Origin: JBBRZM01 sp963813635
Lineage (GTDB): Bacteria > Actinomycetota > Acidimicrobiia > IMCC26256 > JBBRZM01
DNA: 64,000 nucleotides
Reading direction: 5' to 3'
NCBI GenBank assembly: GCA_963813635.1
Contig: CAWEZO010000011.1
Location: forward strand, 372,001-436,000
Below, piece by piece: positions 16,796 to 26,122 of this stretch; within the stretch, counting starts at the first letter, position 1; each line of letters opens with the position of its first letter. The translations under genes and the position numbers were made by a program. The notes under the pieces are model-generated. The model was not told where the DNA came from, did no database searches, and saw only the letters and a program-made list of their open reading frames with translations.

Positions 16796-18006
16796 TCACG
16801 GACTGCGCAGACCTTCGCGCTCGTAGACGATGATCTTGTCGATCTGCGCCTTGGTCAGGGCGTCGGAGAAATGCGGCATGCGACCGGACGAGATCCCGCG
16901 TACGCCGTACTGCTGATACTGCGGAATCCCCACTGCGATCCACTGGTATTGCAGCTCAACGCCCCCCGGCAGCGGGAACTGGCGCACCACGTCGCCGTCG
17001 CGCAGGTTGGGCCCGTAACGCGCCACCACCCATCGGTCCCGGCAATGGCGCCGCCTGCGGTTTCTGCGGGTCGTAGTACGACCAGCCCTTCGTGTGGCAG
17101 CGGGCGCAGTTCAATTGGAACAGCAGCGCACCGTCGGAAGCCGTCGACACCTGGTCGTTCCAGGCAGTGGAGTTGTTGAGCTGCTGCTGTGCCGCGAAGA
17201 CCGCGGCCTTGTTGGCATCGGTCGGCGTCGCGGCCTCCGTTGCCTGCCGCGGCCGAGAGTGCCTTTTCCGCGTCGGTGACGGCCTTCGCCGCGTTGACAC
17301 GATCAGCTTGCAGCAGATCGGTGGCCTGCTTCTTCGCCTTTGCCGGTGAGATCTTGAGGCTTTCCACGTAGTTGACGAGATCGTCGATGCCCTGCGTGCC
17401 AAGGACGCCTTTTCCGCTTTCGACGCCCCAGGCCGGCATGGGCGTACCGGGACGGCCGTAGGTGATGATCTGCGTGAGCTGATCACGCGAGTAACGCAAT
17501 CCCGCCAGCTGGAGTGCTGGGGCGGCCCAGCTCACCTGCACGGGTAGGCACTCGGGCTTCTGGGCATTCTTCGGGTCGGCACACGCCGCGTTTTCGGGCT
17601 TGAGCACGAACGGCGCGGTACCGCCCTGGCCCTGGGCGCCGTGACACCGCGCGCATTGCAGCGACCGGGTCGAGTCGTAGGCCTTGCCGGTGGGGTCGGC
17701 GAAGAGCACCGCGCCGCGCTCGACCGAACGCTCGTCGAAGCCCTTGGTTGCCTGGGCCTGCTGCCTCGGTGTGAGCAGGAAGTACACCGGCAGCGCGATG
17801 GCGATGACGAGTACCGCGAGCAGCGAGAGTCCGAGGACCCGCTCGAGCTTCCGGCCTTCGAGGGTCTCGTCGTCGAAGAACGGCGTGAGGTTCTCCGCAG
17901 GCTTGATCTCCGGGTTGCTGCGCTGGCTGAGGACCTTGACGACGATCACGGCGATGATGATGAGGAAGACGACGCCGTTGAACGCGATGAATACAGTGCG
18001 GGTCAT
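16796..18006 (-). CDS. Membrane-anchored di-haem cytochrome c of the bc complex (two frameshifts)
   Basis: ATG 18006 starts MTRTVFIAFNGVVFLIIIAV, an N-terminal anchor. A second transmembrane helix (LGLSLLAVLVIAIALPVYFLL) follows, then a first haem domain with CARCH in RSLQCARCHGAQGQGG (about residue 117). After a shift near 17240 comes a second domain with CARCH in FQLNCARCHTKGWSYYD. After another shift near 17040 the ending (ARYGPNLRDGDVVRQFPLP to YEREGLRSP) stops at 16796. PMPAWG and the GRMPHFSDAL segment supply likely axial Met ligands. Repaired length is about 403 residues. It probably takes electrons from the Rieske protein and passes them to a terminal oxidase. Confidence 0.85.
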
Positions 18007-18060
18007 TGACCCGCCTGCAACAGGCGTGCGGACGGGTGAAGGGGCGCCACGACCCCGCGG

Positions 18061-18930
18061 TCACACACAGGGCGCTCCCTCGGCTGACTGACCGGTCGTG
18101 TCGGTGCCGACCGGCGGACCGGTGACGATGTTGCCGGTGTCGACGGTCATTGACCCGCCGCTGACCGTGAGGACGAAGTGGTCGAGCCCACGAGGCGCGG
18201 GACCGCCGCGCTTCTCACCGACGCGGTTGTACTTCGAGCCGTGACAGGGGCACTCGAACCATTGCGACGTGTCGCACCACGGCACCCGGCAGCCGAGATG
18301 CACGCACTTCTGGTAGAGCGCGACGTAGCCCTCTTCCATGCCCTTGATGATCGCGGGCGTGTACGCCGTGATCTTCTTCGCGCTCGCCACGTCGCCCTTC
18401 GGGTACGGCTGGACGTAGGTCTTTGCTGCCGCGTTGTAGAACGGGATCTTCTTGGCGATGGTGTCGTCGATGTCGTTGAGGCTGCCGACGTCGACCTTGC
18501 CGCCGAAGCCGCTCACGCCCGAGGGCGGCCAGATGAACGCGAGTGACGCGGCGCCGAAGCCGGCCACGCCCACACCGATTCCGGCCAGGATCCCGCGGTT
18601 GAAGAACTGCCGGCGGGTGATGCCGAGCTCCTCCTCGTCGACGGGCTGGCGCTCGGCGACGGCGCGCCCACCGGCCGGCACCGGAACGCCGCCGCTGATC
18701 GAGTCGCGAGCTTCATCGGCCCGCTCGCGTGCCGCGGCGCTCGTGTCGACGAGATCAGTGGACGTGCCTTCGGGAGCAGTGGTGTCGGGCGGCGTGCTCG
18801 CGTCGCGCCGGCGTGTCTCGCGGCTCAACGATCCGGTCGATGCGCGTCGCCGCGCCGTGACGAGGACGAACAAGATCGCGAACCCAAGAATCGCGGCGAT
18901 GGCGATGACGAGGATGACTGACGAGTCCAC
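18061..18930 (-). CDS. Rieske [2Fe-2S] protein of a bc/b6f-type complex
   Basis: The product has 289 residues from GTG 18930. An N-terminal membrane helix (VILVIAIAAILGFAILFVLV) and about 80 low-complexity residues precede a twin-arginine-like segment (ITRRQFFNRGILAGIGVGVAG) and the Rieske domain. The cluster ligands are in CVHLGCRVPWC and CPCHGSKY, the standard C-x-H-x2-C and C-x2-H boxes including the disulfide Cys. It oxidises quinol and hands electrons to cytochrome c. It sits directly between the cytochrome b and cytochrome c genes, as expected for one complex. Confidence 0.92.
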   Translation of the reverse strand: MDSSVILVIAIAAILGFAILFVLVTARRRASTGSLSRETRRRDASTPPDTTAPEGTSTDLVDTSAAARERADEARDSISGGVPVPAGGRAVAERQPVDEEELGITRRQFFNRGILAGIGVGVAGFGAASLAFIWPPSGVSGFGGKVDVGSLNDIDDTIAKKIPFYNAAAKTYVQPYPKGDVASAKKITAYTPAIIKGMEEGYVALYQKCVHLGCRVPWCDTSQWFECPCHGSKYNRVGEKRGGPAPRGLDHFVLTVSGGSMTVDTGNIVTGPPVGTDTTGQSAEGAPCV

Positions 18931-18942
18931 GGGGGGTGACTC

Positions 18943-19812
18943 CTACAACTCGAAGAAGATGCCGGTGGTCCAGGGGAACACGAAGTTGAATCCGGGTCCT
19001 CTGAAGAACGATCCGATGATCACGAGCACGGCCCACATCATCAGGAAGATCGTGAAGAGCGAGATCGCGAACTTGCGATCGTTTGGATTGTGCGACGGGT
19101 TCTTGTCGGCGTAGGGCGTCACCACCATCAGGATCAGGCCCATGCCGGGGATGGTCACGCCCGCGACCATCGGGTGGAACATCGTGAGCAGCTCCTGCAG
19201 CCCGAGGAAGTACCACGGTGCCTTGGACGGGTTGGGTGTCTTGTTGGTGTCGGCGAGCTGCAGGAGCGGTGCCCGCACCGTGGCCGAGAAGATCACGAGC
19301 GCGGCGCTGACGATCAGGATCGCGGCGAACTCGACGACCAGCAGGTGCGGCCACGTGTGCACCTTGTCCTGCGCGTCGGCGCGCGTCTGCTGGATCGATC
19401 CCGACTTGACGACCGTGAGCAGCCGCTGTGTGTGCCCACCCGGACCGGTCGCGGTAGGTGCCGCGATCTTCGGCGCGGTCGCGGTGGCAGTCGCACCGGC
19501 AGCCGCCGCCGGGGCCTCCGCGCCACCGCCGGCGAGCTGGGCCTTGCGCCGCTTCGAACGCTCGAGGAGGTGCGCCGGGATCTTGCCGCCCCCCGCATCG
19601 CCCCCACCGGCGTCACCGCCGTCACCGCCACCTTCGGGCGCGTCACCTGCAGCCGCAGCCGGCGCTTCGGTCGCTTCGGGCGCGCCTTCCGCCGGCGCGT
19701 CGGAGGCAGCCGTCGCGTCCGCGGCCTCGCCTTCGTCGTCGTCGACGGGCAGACCGAGCGCCTTGCGGCGCTCTTTGCTGCGCCGCAGCAGGTGTTCGGG
19801 GACTTCCGGCAT
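18943..19812 (-). CDS. Cytochrome b, C-terminal half (subunit IV-like) with Ala/Gly/Pro-rich N-terminus
   Basis: The protein has 289 residues. The first 145 or so are a charged and Ala/Gly-rich extension holding two similar short blocks (IPAHLLERSKRRKAQL and VPEHLLRRSKERRKAL). The rest is a three-helix cytochrome b C-terminal domain. PSKAPWYFLGLQELLTMFHP corresponds to the PEWY quinol-oxidation loop region, here with APWY in place of PEWY. VTIPGMGLILMVVTPYADKN and the last helix follow. It lacks haem-ligand pairs, as subunit IV of b6f does. It starts 18 bases after the cytochrome b N-terminal gene, so the split is real and not a frameshift. Confidence 0.88.
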   Translation of the reverse strand: MPEVPEHLLRRSKERRKALGLPVDDDEGEAADATAASDAPAEGAPEATEAPAAAAGDAPEGGGDGGDAGGGDAGGGKIPAHLLERSKRRKAQLAGGGAEAPAAAAGATATATAPKIAAPTATGPGGHTQRLLTVVKSGSIQQTRADAQDKVHTWPHLLVVEFAAILIVSAALVIFSATVRAPLLQLADTNKTPNPSKAPWYFLGLQELLTMFHPMVAGVTIPGMGLILMVVTPYADKNPSHNPNDRKFAISLFTIFLMMWAVLVIIGSFFRGPGFNFVFPWTTGIFFEL

Positions 19813-19830
19813 CGCGAGCTCCTCCTCCGG

Positions 19831-20610
19831 CTACAGCGGACCCGACAGGCCGCCGTCCTTGCGGACGCGCCAGAAGTGCACAGCCATGAAGATCACGATC
19901 ACGAACGGTAAGAGCAGCACATGAAGGGTGTACCAGCGCAGCAACGTGTCGTTGCTGATCTCCTTCGAACCGAGCAGCGCGTACTTCACCTGCGATCCGA
20001 ACACCGGCGTGTAACCCATCATGTTGGTGCCGACGGTCACGGCCCAGAGCGCGAGCTGGTCCCACGGCAGCAGGTAACCGGTGAACGAGAGGAGCAACGT
20101 GAGCGTGAGCAGGATCACGCCGATGACCCAGTTGAACTCGCGCGGCGCCTTGTAGGCACCGTGGTAGAAGACGCGGCTCATGTGCAGGAACACCGAGAGC
20201 ACCATGAGGTGCGCGCCCCATCGATGCATGTTGCGCACGAACGATCCGAAGGTGACCGCGGTCTCGAGCGTCTTGACGGTGTCCCACGCCGACGCGTCGG
20301 TGGGCCTGTAGAAGAACATCAGGAAGATGCCGGTGACGGTGAGCAGGATGAAGAGGAAGAACGACAGCCCGCCGAGGCAGAGCGTGTACGACACCTTCAC
20401 CGCGTGCCGCTTCACCTTCACCGGGTGCAGGTGGTACAGCACGTTGTTCATGATCACGTAGGAGCGGTTGCGGGGACTGTCGGTGTAGCCGCGCCGGTAG
20501 ACGGATCCGGGACGGAAGATGGAGGTCCACGCTTGCGAGCCGCGGACCTTCGTGTCGACGGTCTCGAGCGCCTTGCCGATGCGGTGCCCGTTGCCGTTGC
20601 CGTTCGCCAC
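19831..20610 (-). CDS. Cytochrome b6-like N-terminal half of cytochrome b
   Basis: The protein has 259 residues from GTG 20610 and four main helices. The haem ligands are His pairs in NMHRWGAHLMVLSVFLHMSR (13 residues between ligands) and in LHVLLLPFVIVIFMAVHFWR (14 residues between). The 14-residue spacing in the second pair is typical of cytochrome b6 and unlike mitochondrial-type b. The ending VRKDGGLSGPL also closely resembles the b6 C-terminus. Together with the separate subunit-IV-like gene this makes a b6f-type split cytochrome b that oxidises quinol and moves protons. Confidence 0.92.
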   Translation of the reverse strand: MANGNGNGHRIGKALETVDTKVRGSQAWTSIFRPGSVYRRGYTDSPRNRSYVIMNNVLYHLHPVKVKRHAVKVSYTLCLGGLSFFLFILLTVTGIFLMFFYRPTDASAWDTVKTLETAVTFGSFVRNMHRWGAHLMVLSVFLHMSRVFYHGAYKAPREFNWVIGVILLTLTLLLSFTGYLLPWDQLALWAVTVGTNMMGYTPVFGSQVKYALLGSKEISNDTLLRWYTLHVLLLPFVIVIFMAVHFWRVRKDGGLSGPL

Positions 20611-20652
20611 GAACTCTCCTCGTGTCTTTCCGTAGCGGTGGTGCGAGCTGGA

Positions 20653-21069
20653 CTAGAAGCGCACGCCGTATGCGTAGCCGTGGCGCGTAGTGCGGGTGTG
20701 GGGATCACCTTCGCCGACGACAGTCGGGTTGAGCTTGCCGAGCACGATGACGCCGGTGGGGCAGCGGTCGACGCACAGCGCGCATCGTGTGCAGATGTCT
20801 TCGTCGACGATGAACGCTACGTGGTCGGTGGGGTCCTCGCCGGGCTGCTCCGTGTTGACGGCTTCGTTGATCGCCGACACCGAGACCATGTGGATGCACT
20901 TCCACGGGCAGATGTCGACGCAGCCCTCGCACAGGATGCACTCGGACTGGTCGATGTGCAGGAACTGCTTGGGTTTCACAGCCGACGTGAGGTAACTCGG
21001 GTCGACCTCTTGCAGCTCGTAGTCGATGACGAAGTCGGGCATGGGCGGGTTGGCGTCGGTGCGGGCCAT
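20653..21069 (-). CDS. Two-cluster [4Fe-4S] ferredoxin-like protein
   Basis: This 138-residue soluble protein has two cluster-binding motifs: CILCEGCVDICPWKC (about residue 44) and CTRCALCVDRCPTG (about residue 91). They are joined by an acidic stretch (NTEQPGEDPTDH). It lies 43 bases before the cytochrome b6-like gene in the same direction, so it is probably part of the same operon. A dedicated ferredoxin is not a standard part of bacterial bc complexes. It could feed or drain electrons at this complex or serve the second complex I. That role is inference from position only. Confidence 0.85.
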   Translation of the reverse strand: MARTDANPPMPDFVIDYELQEVDPSYLTSAVKPKQFLHIDQSECILCEGCVDICPWKCIHMVSVSAINEAVNTEQPGEDPTDHVAFIVDEDICTRCALCVDRCPTGVIVLGKLNPTVVGEGDPHTRTTRHGYAYGVRF

Positions 21070-21071
21070 CG

Positions 21072-21587
21072 TTACGCGTCGACTCTCGTGCGTCGCAGCC
21101 GGCGCAGCGGCCGGCCAAACCGTGAGGTGCCGGCCGGCTCGATCTCACGGGTCTCGGCGGTCTCGCCGGCGGGCTCGACCGTGGAACGCTCCTGCCATTT
21201 CTTGAACAGCCACAGGGTGGCGCCGATCACGATCAGGTAGATGAGCACCACGACGATGTCGCGCACTGCGCTGAACGGAAACTTGACGTACTTCGTGAGG
21301 GGCCAGGGCGGCCACTTGACGAACCGGTCGGTGCTCATGTGGAGGTACGAGTTGGCGAAGACGAGCCACTCGCTGGGCACGACGCCGTACGCGAGCGTGA
21401 AGAGCCCGAAGACACCGACCGCGCCGGCCATGCATTCGGCCCACGTCGCGGCACGGTCGGGCTTCGGTCGCTTCATCAGCAACACCGCGATACCGATGCC
21501 GGCGATGAGCATGATGGTGGCGATGATGAGACGGCCCGCCGCAGGGAGGAACGCCAAGCCGGTGACATCTTTCAGCCAGTGGAACAT
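21072..21587 (-). CDS. Integral membrane protein at the head of the bc-complex cluster
   Basis: The product has 171 residues from ATG 21587, with about four helices (RLIIATIMLIAGIGIAVLLM, MAGAVGVFGLFTLAYGVV, a short amphipathic segment with KWPPWPLTKYVKFP, and DIVVVLIYLIVIGATLWLF) and a basic C-terminal tail. I do not recognise the family. It is the first gene of the minus-strand unit and ends two bases before the ferredoxin start. An electron-transfer membrane anchor for the ferredoxin is a possibility, but no cofactor ligands are obvious. Confidence 0.65.
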   Translation of the reverse strand: MFHWLKDVTGLAFLPAAGRLIIATIMLIAGIGIAVLLMKRPKPDRAATWAECMAGAVGVFGLFTLAYGVVPSEWLVFANSYLHMSTDRFVKWPPWPLTKYVKFPFSAVRDIVVVLIYLIVIGATLWLFKKWQERSTVEPAGETAETREIEPAGTSRFGRPLRRLRRTRVDA

Positions 21588-21809
21588 TGAGCTCGACGTC
21601 CTCCTCTCGGCGCAGCGCTCACCACACGTAGCCGGCTCTGGAGCAGGCGTTTCCTACCACGCTAGATGAGCAAGGGGCATATCGCGGATCAGCTCGAAAC
21701 GCTTGTGCACTATGGAATTCGACCCCGACGGCGGGGCGCGCGGCGGGACGCTCGAAACGGCCCCCAGCGTGCGTCCCGCACGCGTGAGTTGTGCCAGCAT
21801 CGACGCGCG

Positions 21810-23118
21810 ATGAGTGAGCGCTACGACGTCGTGATCGTGGGCGGAGGACCGTCCGGCGCGGCCGCCGCGTTCTGGCTGGCCGAACGGGGCCGAAACGTGC
21901 TGGTCGTCGACAAGAAGCGCTTTCCGCGCGAGAAGACGTGTGGTGACGGGTTGACCCCCCGGGCGGTGCGCCAGCTGCACGACATGGGCCTGGCCGAACC
22001 GCTCGCCGACTACCACCGTTTCGACGGGCTGCGCTCGATCGCGCACGGCATCACGCTCGAGTTGAGCTGGCCCGAGCATCCCGACTTCCCCTCGTACGGC
22101 TACGTCGTGCGCCGCCGCGACCTCGACGAGATGGTGGCCGACCGGGCCGTGAAGGCCGGCGCCACGTTCTGGCCCGCGACCGAGGCCATCGAACCGGTCG
22201 TCGACGGCGGCCTCGTCGCCGGCGCCGTCGTGCGTCACAACGAGACGGGCACGATCGAGACGGTGCGGTCGCGTTATCTCGTGATCGCCGACGGCGCGAA
22301 CTCCCGCTTCGGCAGGGCGCTGGGCACCTCCCGCGACCGCGACTACCCGATCGGCATGGCGGTGCGCGGCTACTTCACGAGCCCGTACCACGACGAGCCG
22401 TGGATCGAGAGCCATCTCGACCTACGCGACCGCGACGGCCAGCATCTTGCCCGGTTACGGGTGGGTCTTCCCGGTCGGCGACGGCACCGTCAACGTCGGC
22501 GTCGGGCTGCTCTACACGTTCTCGGGATGGAAGTCGATCAACACCACGCAAGTTGATGGATGCGTTCATCGCGACCGCACCGGCGCGGTGGGGAATCGCG
22601 CCGGAGACGTCGTGCGGCGCGCCCGACCGGCGGCAAGCTGCCCACCGGCGGGTCGGTGACGCCCAAGGCCGGCCCCACGTGGATCGTGGTCGGCGACGCG
22701 GGCGGGTCGATCAACCCGTTCAACGGTGAGGGCATCGGCTACGCCTACGAGACCGGCCGGATCGTCGCCGAGGCGCTCGATACCGCGCTCGCCACCGGCG
22801 ACGGCCTCGCGCTGCAGCGCTACCCCGAACGGATCGACGAGATCTGGGGCCTCTACTTCAAGGTTGCGCGCGTGTTCGTCAAGGCGATCGGCAATCCCGC
22901 CGTCATGCGGGAGGTGACACGGGTCGGCATGCACTCGCAGCCACTCATGGAGTGGGTGCTGCGGATCATGGCCAACTTGTTGCGGCCCGACGAGATCGGC
23001 CCGGCCGAAGCCGCGTACAAGGTGGTCGAGCGGCTGGTCGCGGCGGCTCCGGAGCCGTCACCGCGACACGAGGGCCCGGCGGCGCGAGCATTGCGTGGCG
23101 ACGGGGCATCTCGGGTAG
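21810..23118 (+). CDS. Geranylgeranyl reductase-family flavoprotein, possible menaquinone reductase (frameshifted)
   Basis: ATG 21810 opens with YDVVIVGGGPSGAAAAFWLA, the FAD Rossmann motif, followed by KTCGDGLTPRAVRQLHDMGL, the family's substrate-side signature. The frame shifts near 22440 (YGWVFPVGDGTVNVGVGLL in frame 1) and returns by about 22640 (IVVGDAGGSINPFNGEGIGYA, the second FAD motif). The end is uncertain; TAG 23116-23118 is the best stop. The family includes MenJ, which saturates one isoprene unit of menaquinone. The gene lies just upstream of nuoA, which fits quinone modification, but the substrate is not proven. Confidence 0.8.
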
Positions 23119-23168
23119 CCTCGCCGACGCAATCGACCCGCCCGGCCGAGTCCCCGGAGAGCGAGTTC

Positions 23169-23660
23169 GTGGAGAGCGCGTTCACGTGGCGACTACCTGC
23201 CGATCCTCACGATGATCGTCTTGGTCGTGATCTTCGTCGCGGTGTCGTTCGCCGCGTCGACGCTGCTCGACGGGCCGCGCCGACCGACGTCGGCGAAGAC
23301 CGCTCCCTACGAGTGCGGCATCGTGTCCGAGTCGGAGCCGGCGGAGCGCTTCCCGGTGCGCTTCTACCTGGTCGCGCTGACGTTCATCGTCCTCGACGTC
23401 GAGATCATCTTCCTGTACCCGTTCACGATCGTCTTCCGTGACCTCGCGCGGTACGGCCTGATCGCGATGGGGGTCTTCCTGCTCATGCTCATCGTGCCGT
23501 TCGCGTACCTCCTCTCCGTCGGCGCGCTCGACTGGGGATCCGTGCGGCAGATCACCGGACGGGCCGGAGCCGACATCCTGCGCACCTCGGGAGCGCCGGG
23601 CCAGACGGGCTCGACCCGGCCGTGGACGTCGGCGGCGCCGGCGAGGGCGAGGCCGCCTGA
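23169..23660 (+). CDS. nuoA: NADH-quinone oxidoreductase subunit A, first complex I (frameshifted)
   Basis: This is a three-helix membrane subunit at the junction of arm and membrane domain. It contains the conserved loop YECGIVSESEPAERFPVRFYLVALTFIVLDVEIIFLYPF (given in part), whose Cys switches exposure in the deactive enzyme of other organisms. I place the start at GTG 23169 with one extra base near 23187; ATG 23212 is the alternative. A second shift near 23600 restores the acidic tail ending at TGA 23658-23660, which overlaps the nuoB ATG. Confidence 0.85.
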
Positions 23661-24271
23661 TGGGGCTCGACCAGGTCTCCCACAACTTCCTCACCGGGCG
23701 GCTCGAAGACCTGGTGCGCTGGGCGCGACGCAACTCGGTGTTGCCCGCGACGTTCGGGCTCGCGTGCTGCGCGATCGAGATGATGGCCACCGGCGCCGCG
23801 CACTACGACCTCGCTCGGTTCGGCATGGAGGTCTTTCGTGCCAGCCCCCGCCAGGCCGACCTGATGATCGTCGCCGGACGCGTGAGCCAGAAGATGGCAC
23901 CCGTGCTCCGCCAGGTCTACGACCAGATGGTCGAGCCGAAGTGGGTCATCTCGATGGGTGTGTGCGCGAGCAGCGGCGGGATGTTCAACAACTACGCGAT
24001 CGTCCAGGGCGTCGACCAGATCGTGCCGGTCGACGTGTACGTGCCCGGCTGTCCCCCGGGCCCCGAGACGCTCATGCACGGCATCCTCACGCTCCACGAG
24101 CAGATCCGGACCGGCGAGCTGCTCAAGCGCCGCGAAGGCTCCGTCCACGGCGGCGCGGGGATCGAGATCGACCAGGTCGACGGGGCGCCCGCGCCGCTGC
24201 CCGCCGTCCGCCTCCGAGCCGTCTCGAAGCCGCGAAAGCCCAGGTCCGATGCCCGACGCCGATCCTCGTGA
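23660..24271 (+). CDS. nuoB: NADH-quinone oxidoreductase subunit B, first complex I
   Basis: The product has 203 residues and carries cluster N2, the last [4Fe-4S] centre before quinone. The ligands are the tandem Cys in GLACCAIEMMATG, the Cys in SMGVCASSGGMFNNY and the Cys in VYVPGCPPGPE. The C-terminal extension (EGSVHGGAGIEIDQVDGAP onward) is longer than in most NuoB and overlaps nuoC by 23 bases; some of it could reflect an indel. Its start overlaps the nuoA stop. Confidence 0.93.
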   Translation: MGLDQVSHNFLTGRLEDLVRWARRNSVLPATFGLACCAIEMMATGAAHYDLARFGMEVFRASPRQADLMIVAGRVSQKMAPVLRQVYDQMVEPKWVISMGVCASSGGMFNNYAIVQGVDQIVPVDVYVPGCPPGPETLMHGILTLHEQIRTGELLKRREGSVHGGAGIEIDQVDGAPAPLPAVRLRAVSKPRKPRSDARRRSS

Positions 24272-24817
24272 AGATGAGCACAAGGACGGCCCGGTGCCGG
24301 CCGCGCCGCCCGGCCGACGAGGTCGCGGCCGCGCTGGTCGAGCGCTTCGAGGGCAGCGTCTTCCACGAGTCGCACGGCCAGCCGGTCGTGTACGTCGAGC
24401 GGAGCACGTGGGCGCGAGGCCGAGTGGTCCTGCGCGACGAGCAGCAGTTCACGATGTGTCGACGTGACCGCGGTCGACCATCTCCTCGACATCGCGCGCA
24501 TCGGCGATCGACGGCGTCGCGCCCGAACGCTTCGAGGTCGTGGCCAACTTCCTCTCGCACCCGCGCAACCGGCGCATCCGCGCTGATCGCCGAGGTGCCC
24601 GACGGCGACCCGCGGTCGCCGAGCCTCACGCCCGTCTACGCGGGCACGAACTTCGCCGAGCGCGAGGTGTACGACCTGTTCGGCGTCACGTTCGACGGCC
24701 ACCCCGACCTCACGCGCATCCTGATGCCCGACGACTGGGTGGGTCACCCGTTGCGCAAGGACGACTCCGCCTCGCGCGTGCCCGGTCACGTTCAAGGAAG
24801 ATCCGGGACCGCGATGA
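24249..24817 (+). CDS. nuoC: NADH-quinone oxidoreductase subunit C, first complex I (several frameshifts)
   Basis: ATG 24249 starts MPDADPREDEHKDGPVPAAP. The body is scattered over three frames: EVAAALVERFEGSVFHESHG, VVANFLSHPRNRRIR, then the diagnostic FAEREVYDLFGVTFDGHPDLTRILMPDDWVGHPLRKD (given in part), the 30-kDa subunit signature. It ends VTFKEDPGPR at TGA 24815-24817, overlapping the nuoD ATG. At least three single-base indels are needed. The repaired size of about 190 residues is normal. Confidence 0.85.
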
Positions 24818-26122
24818 GCGACGTCGACAACGAGACGCAGAACGAGGAGGAGCGGCTCGAGCGCCAGACCGACGAGGGCGCGCAGGAGCTGCGGCCCACG
24901 CAGCACGAGCTCGTCGTCACCGGCGGCCCCTGGCCCGAGCTCGAGGGCGAGGGCGAGACGATGATCATCAACATGGGGCCGCAGCACCCGTCCACCCACG
25001 GCGTGCTGCGCATCATGATGGAGCTCGACGGCGAGACCGTCGTGCGCGCCAAGCCGGTCGTCGGCTACCTCCACACCGGCATGGAGAAGACCGGCGAGGA
25101 GCTCACGTACGTGCAGGGCGCCACCAACGTCACCCGCATGGACTACGCGTCCCCGCTGAGCAACGAGCTCGTCTGGTCGATGGCGGTGGAGCAGCTGCTC
25201 GACGTCGAGGTCCCGCCACGCGCGGTGTGGGCGCGCATGCTGCTCGTGCGAGCTGAACCGCATCGCGTCGCACCTGTTCTTCCAGGCGACGAACGGCATG
25301 GACATCGGCGCGGTCTCGATGATGCTCTACGGCTGGCGCGAGCGCGAGGAGATGCTGCGGCTCCTCGAGATGATCACCGGCCTGCGGATGAACCACAACT
25401 TCATCCGGCCCGGTGGCATCGCGGCCGACCTGCCGGACGGTTGGCAGGACGACTTGCTGCGTGTCTGCGACATCGTCGAGGAGGGGATCGCGCGAGTACG
25501 ACGCAGCTGCTCACCGAGAACCCGATCTGGCTCGAGCGCATGGTCGGCGTCGGCACGATCACCACCGACGCAGGCGCTCTCGCTCGGTGCGACCGGTCCG
25601 ATCCTGCGCTCGACCGGCTTCGCCGTGGGATCTGCGCACCGCCAACGCCGTACCTCGCGTACGACGAGGTCGACTTCGACGTCATCTACACCGAGAACGG
25701 CGACTGCTTCGACCGGTACCGCATCCGGCTCTACGAGATCGCGGAGTCGATCAAGATCGTCGCGCCAGTGCGTCGAGCGCATGCCGCGCGGCGACTACCG
25801 GGTGCAGGACAAGAAGGTCACCCCGCCGCCGCGTGCGCGCATCAACGAGTCGATGGAGGCGCTCATCCATCACTTCAAGCTCTTCACCGAGGGCTTCCGG
25901 GTGCCGCGCGGGCGAGACCTACGTCGCGGTCGAGTCCCCCCGCGGCGAGATCGGCTGCTACCTCGTGTCCGACGGCACCGGGAAGCCGACCCGGCTGCAC
26001 ATCCGCGGTCCGTCGTTCTACAACCTGCGGCGATGGCGCCGATGATGGAGGACCGCCTCGTCGCCGACGCGGTCGCGGTCATCTCGAGCGTCGACCCGAT
26101 CATGGGCGAGGTCGACCGCTAG
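24814..26122 (+). CDS. nuoD: NADH-quinone oxidoreductase subunit D, first complex I (several frameshifts)
   Basis: This is the 49-kDa homologue that helps form the quinone site. ATG 24814 starts a 45-residue acidic extension, then INMGPQHPSTHGVLRIMMEL with the quinone-site His, GYLHTGMEKTGEELTYVQG and MDYASPLSNELVWSMAVEQL. Indels follow near 25245, 25490, 25505, 25570, 25630, 25770 and 25915. The pieces ASHLFFQATNGMDIGAVSMM, FDVIYTENGDCFDRYRIRL and GEIGCYLVSDGTGKPTRLHI recover the family sequence to TAG 26120-26122. The enzyme is certain; the exact residues at each indel are not. Confidence 0.88.
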
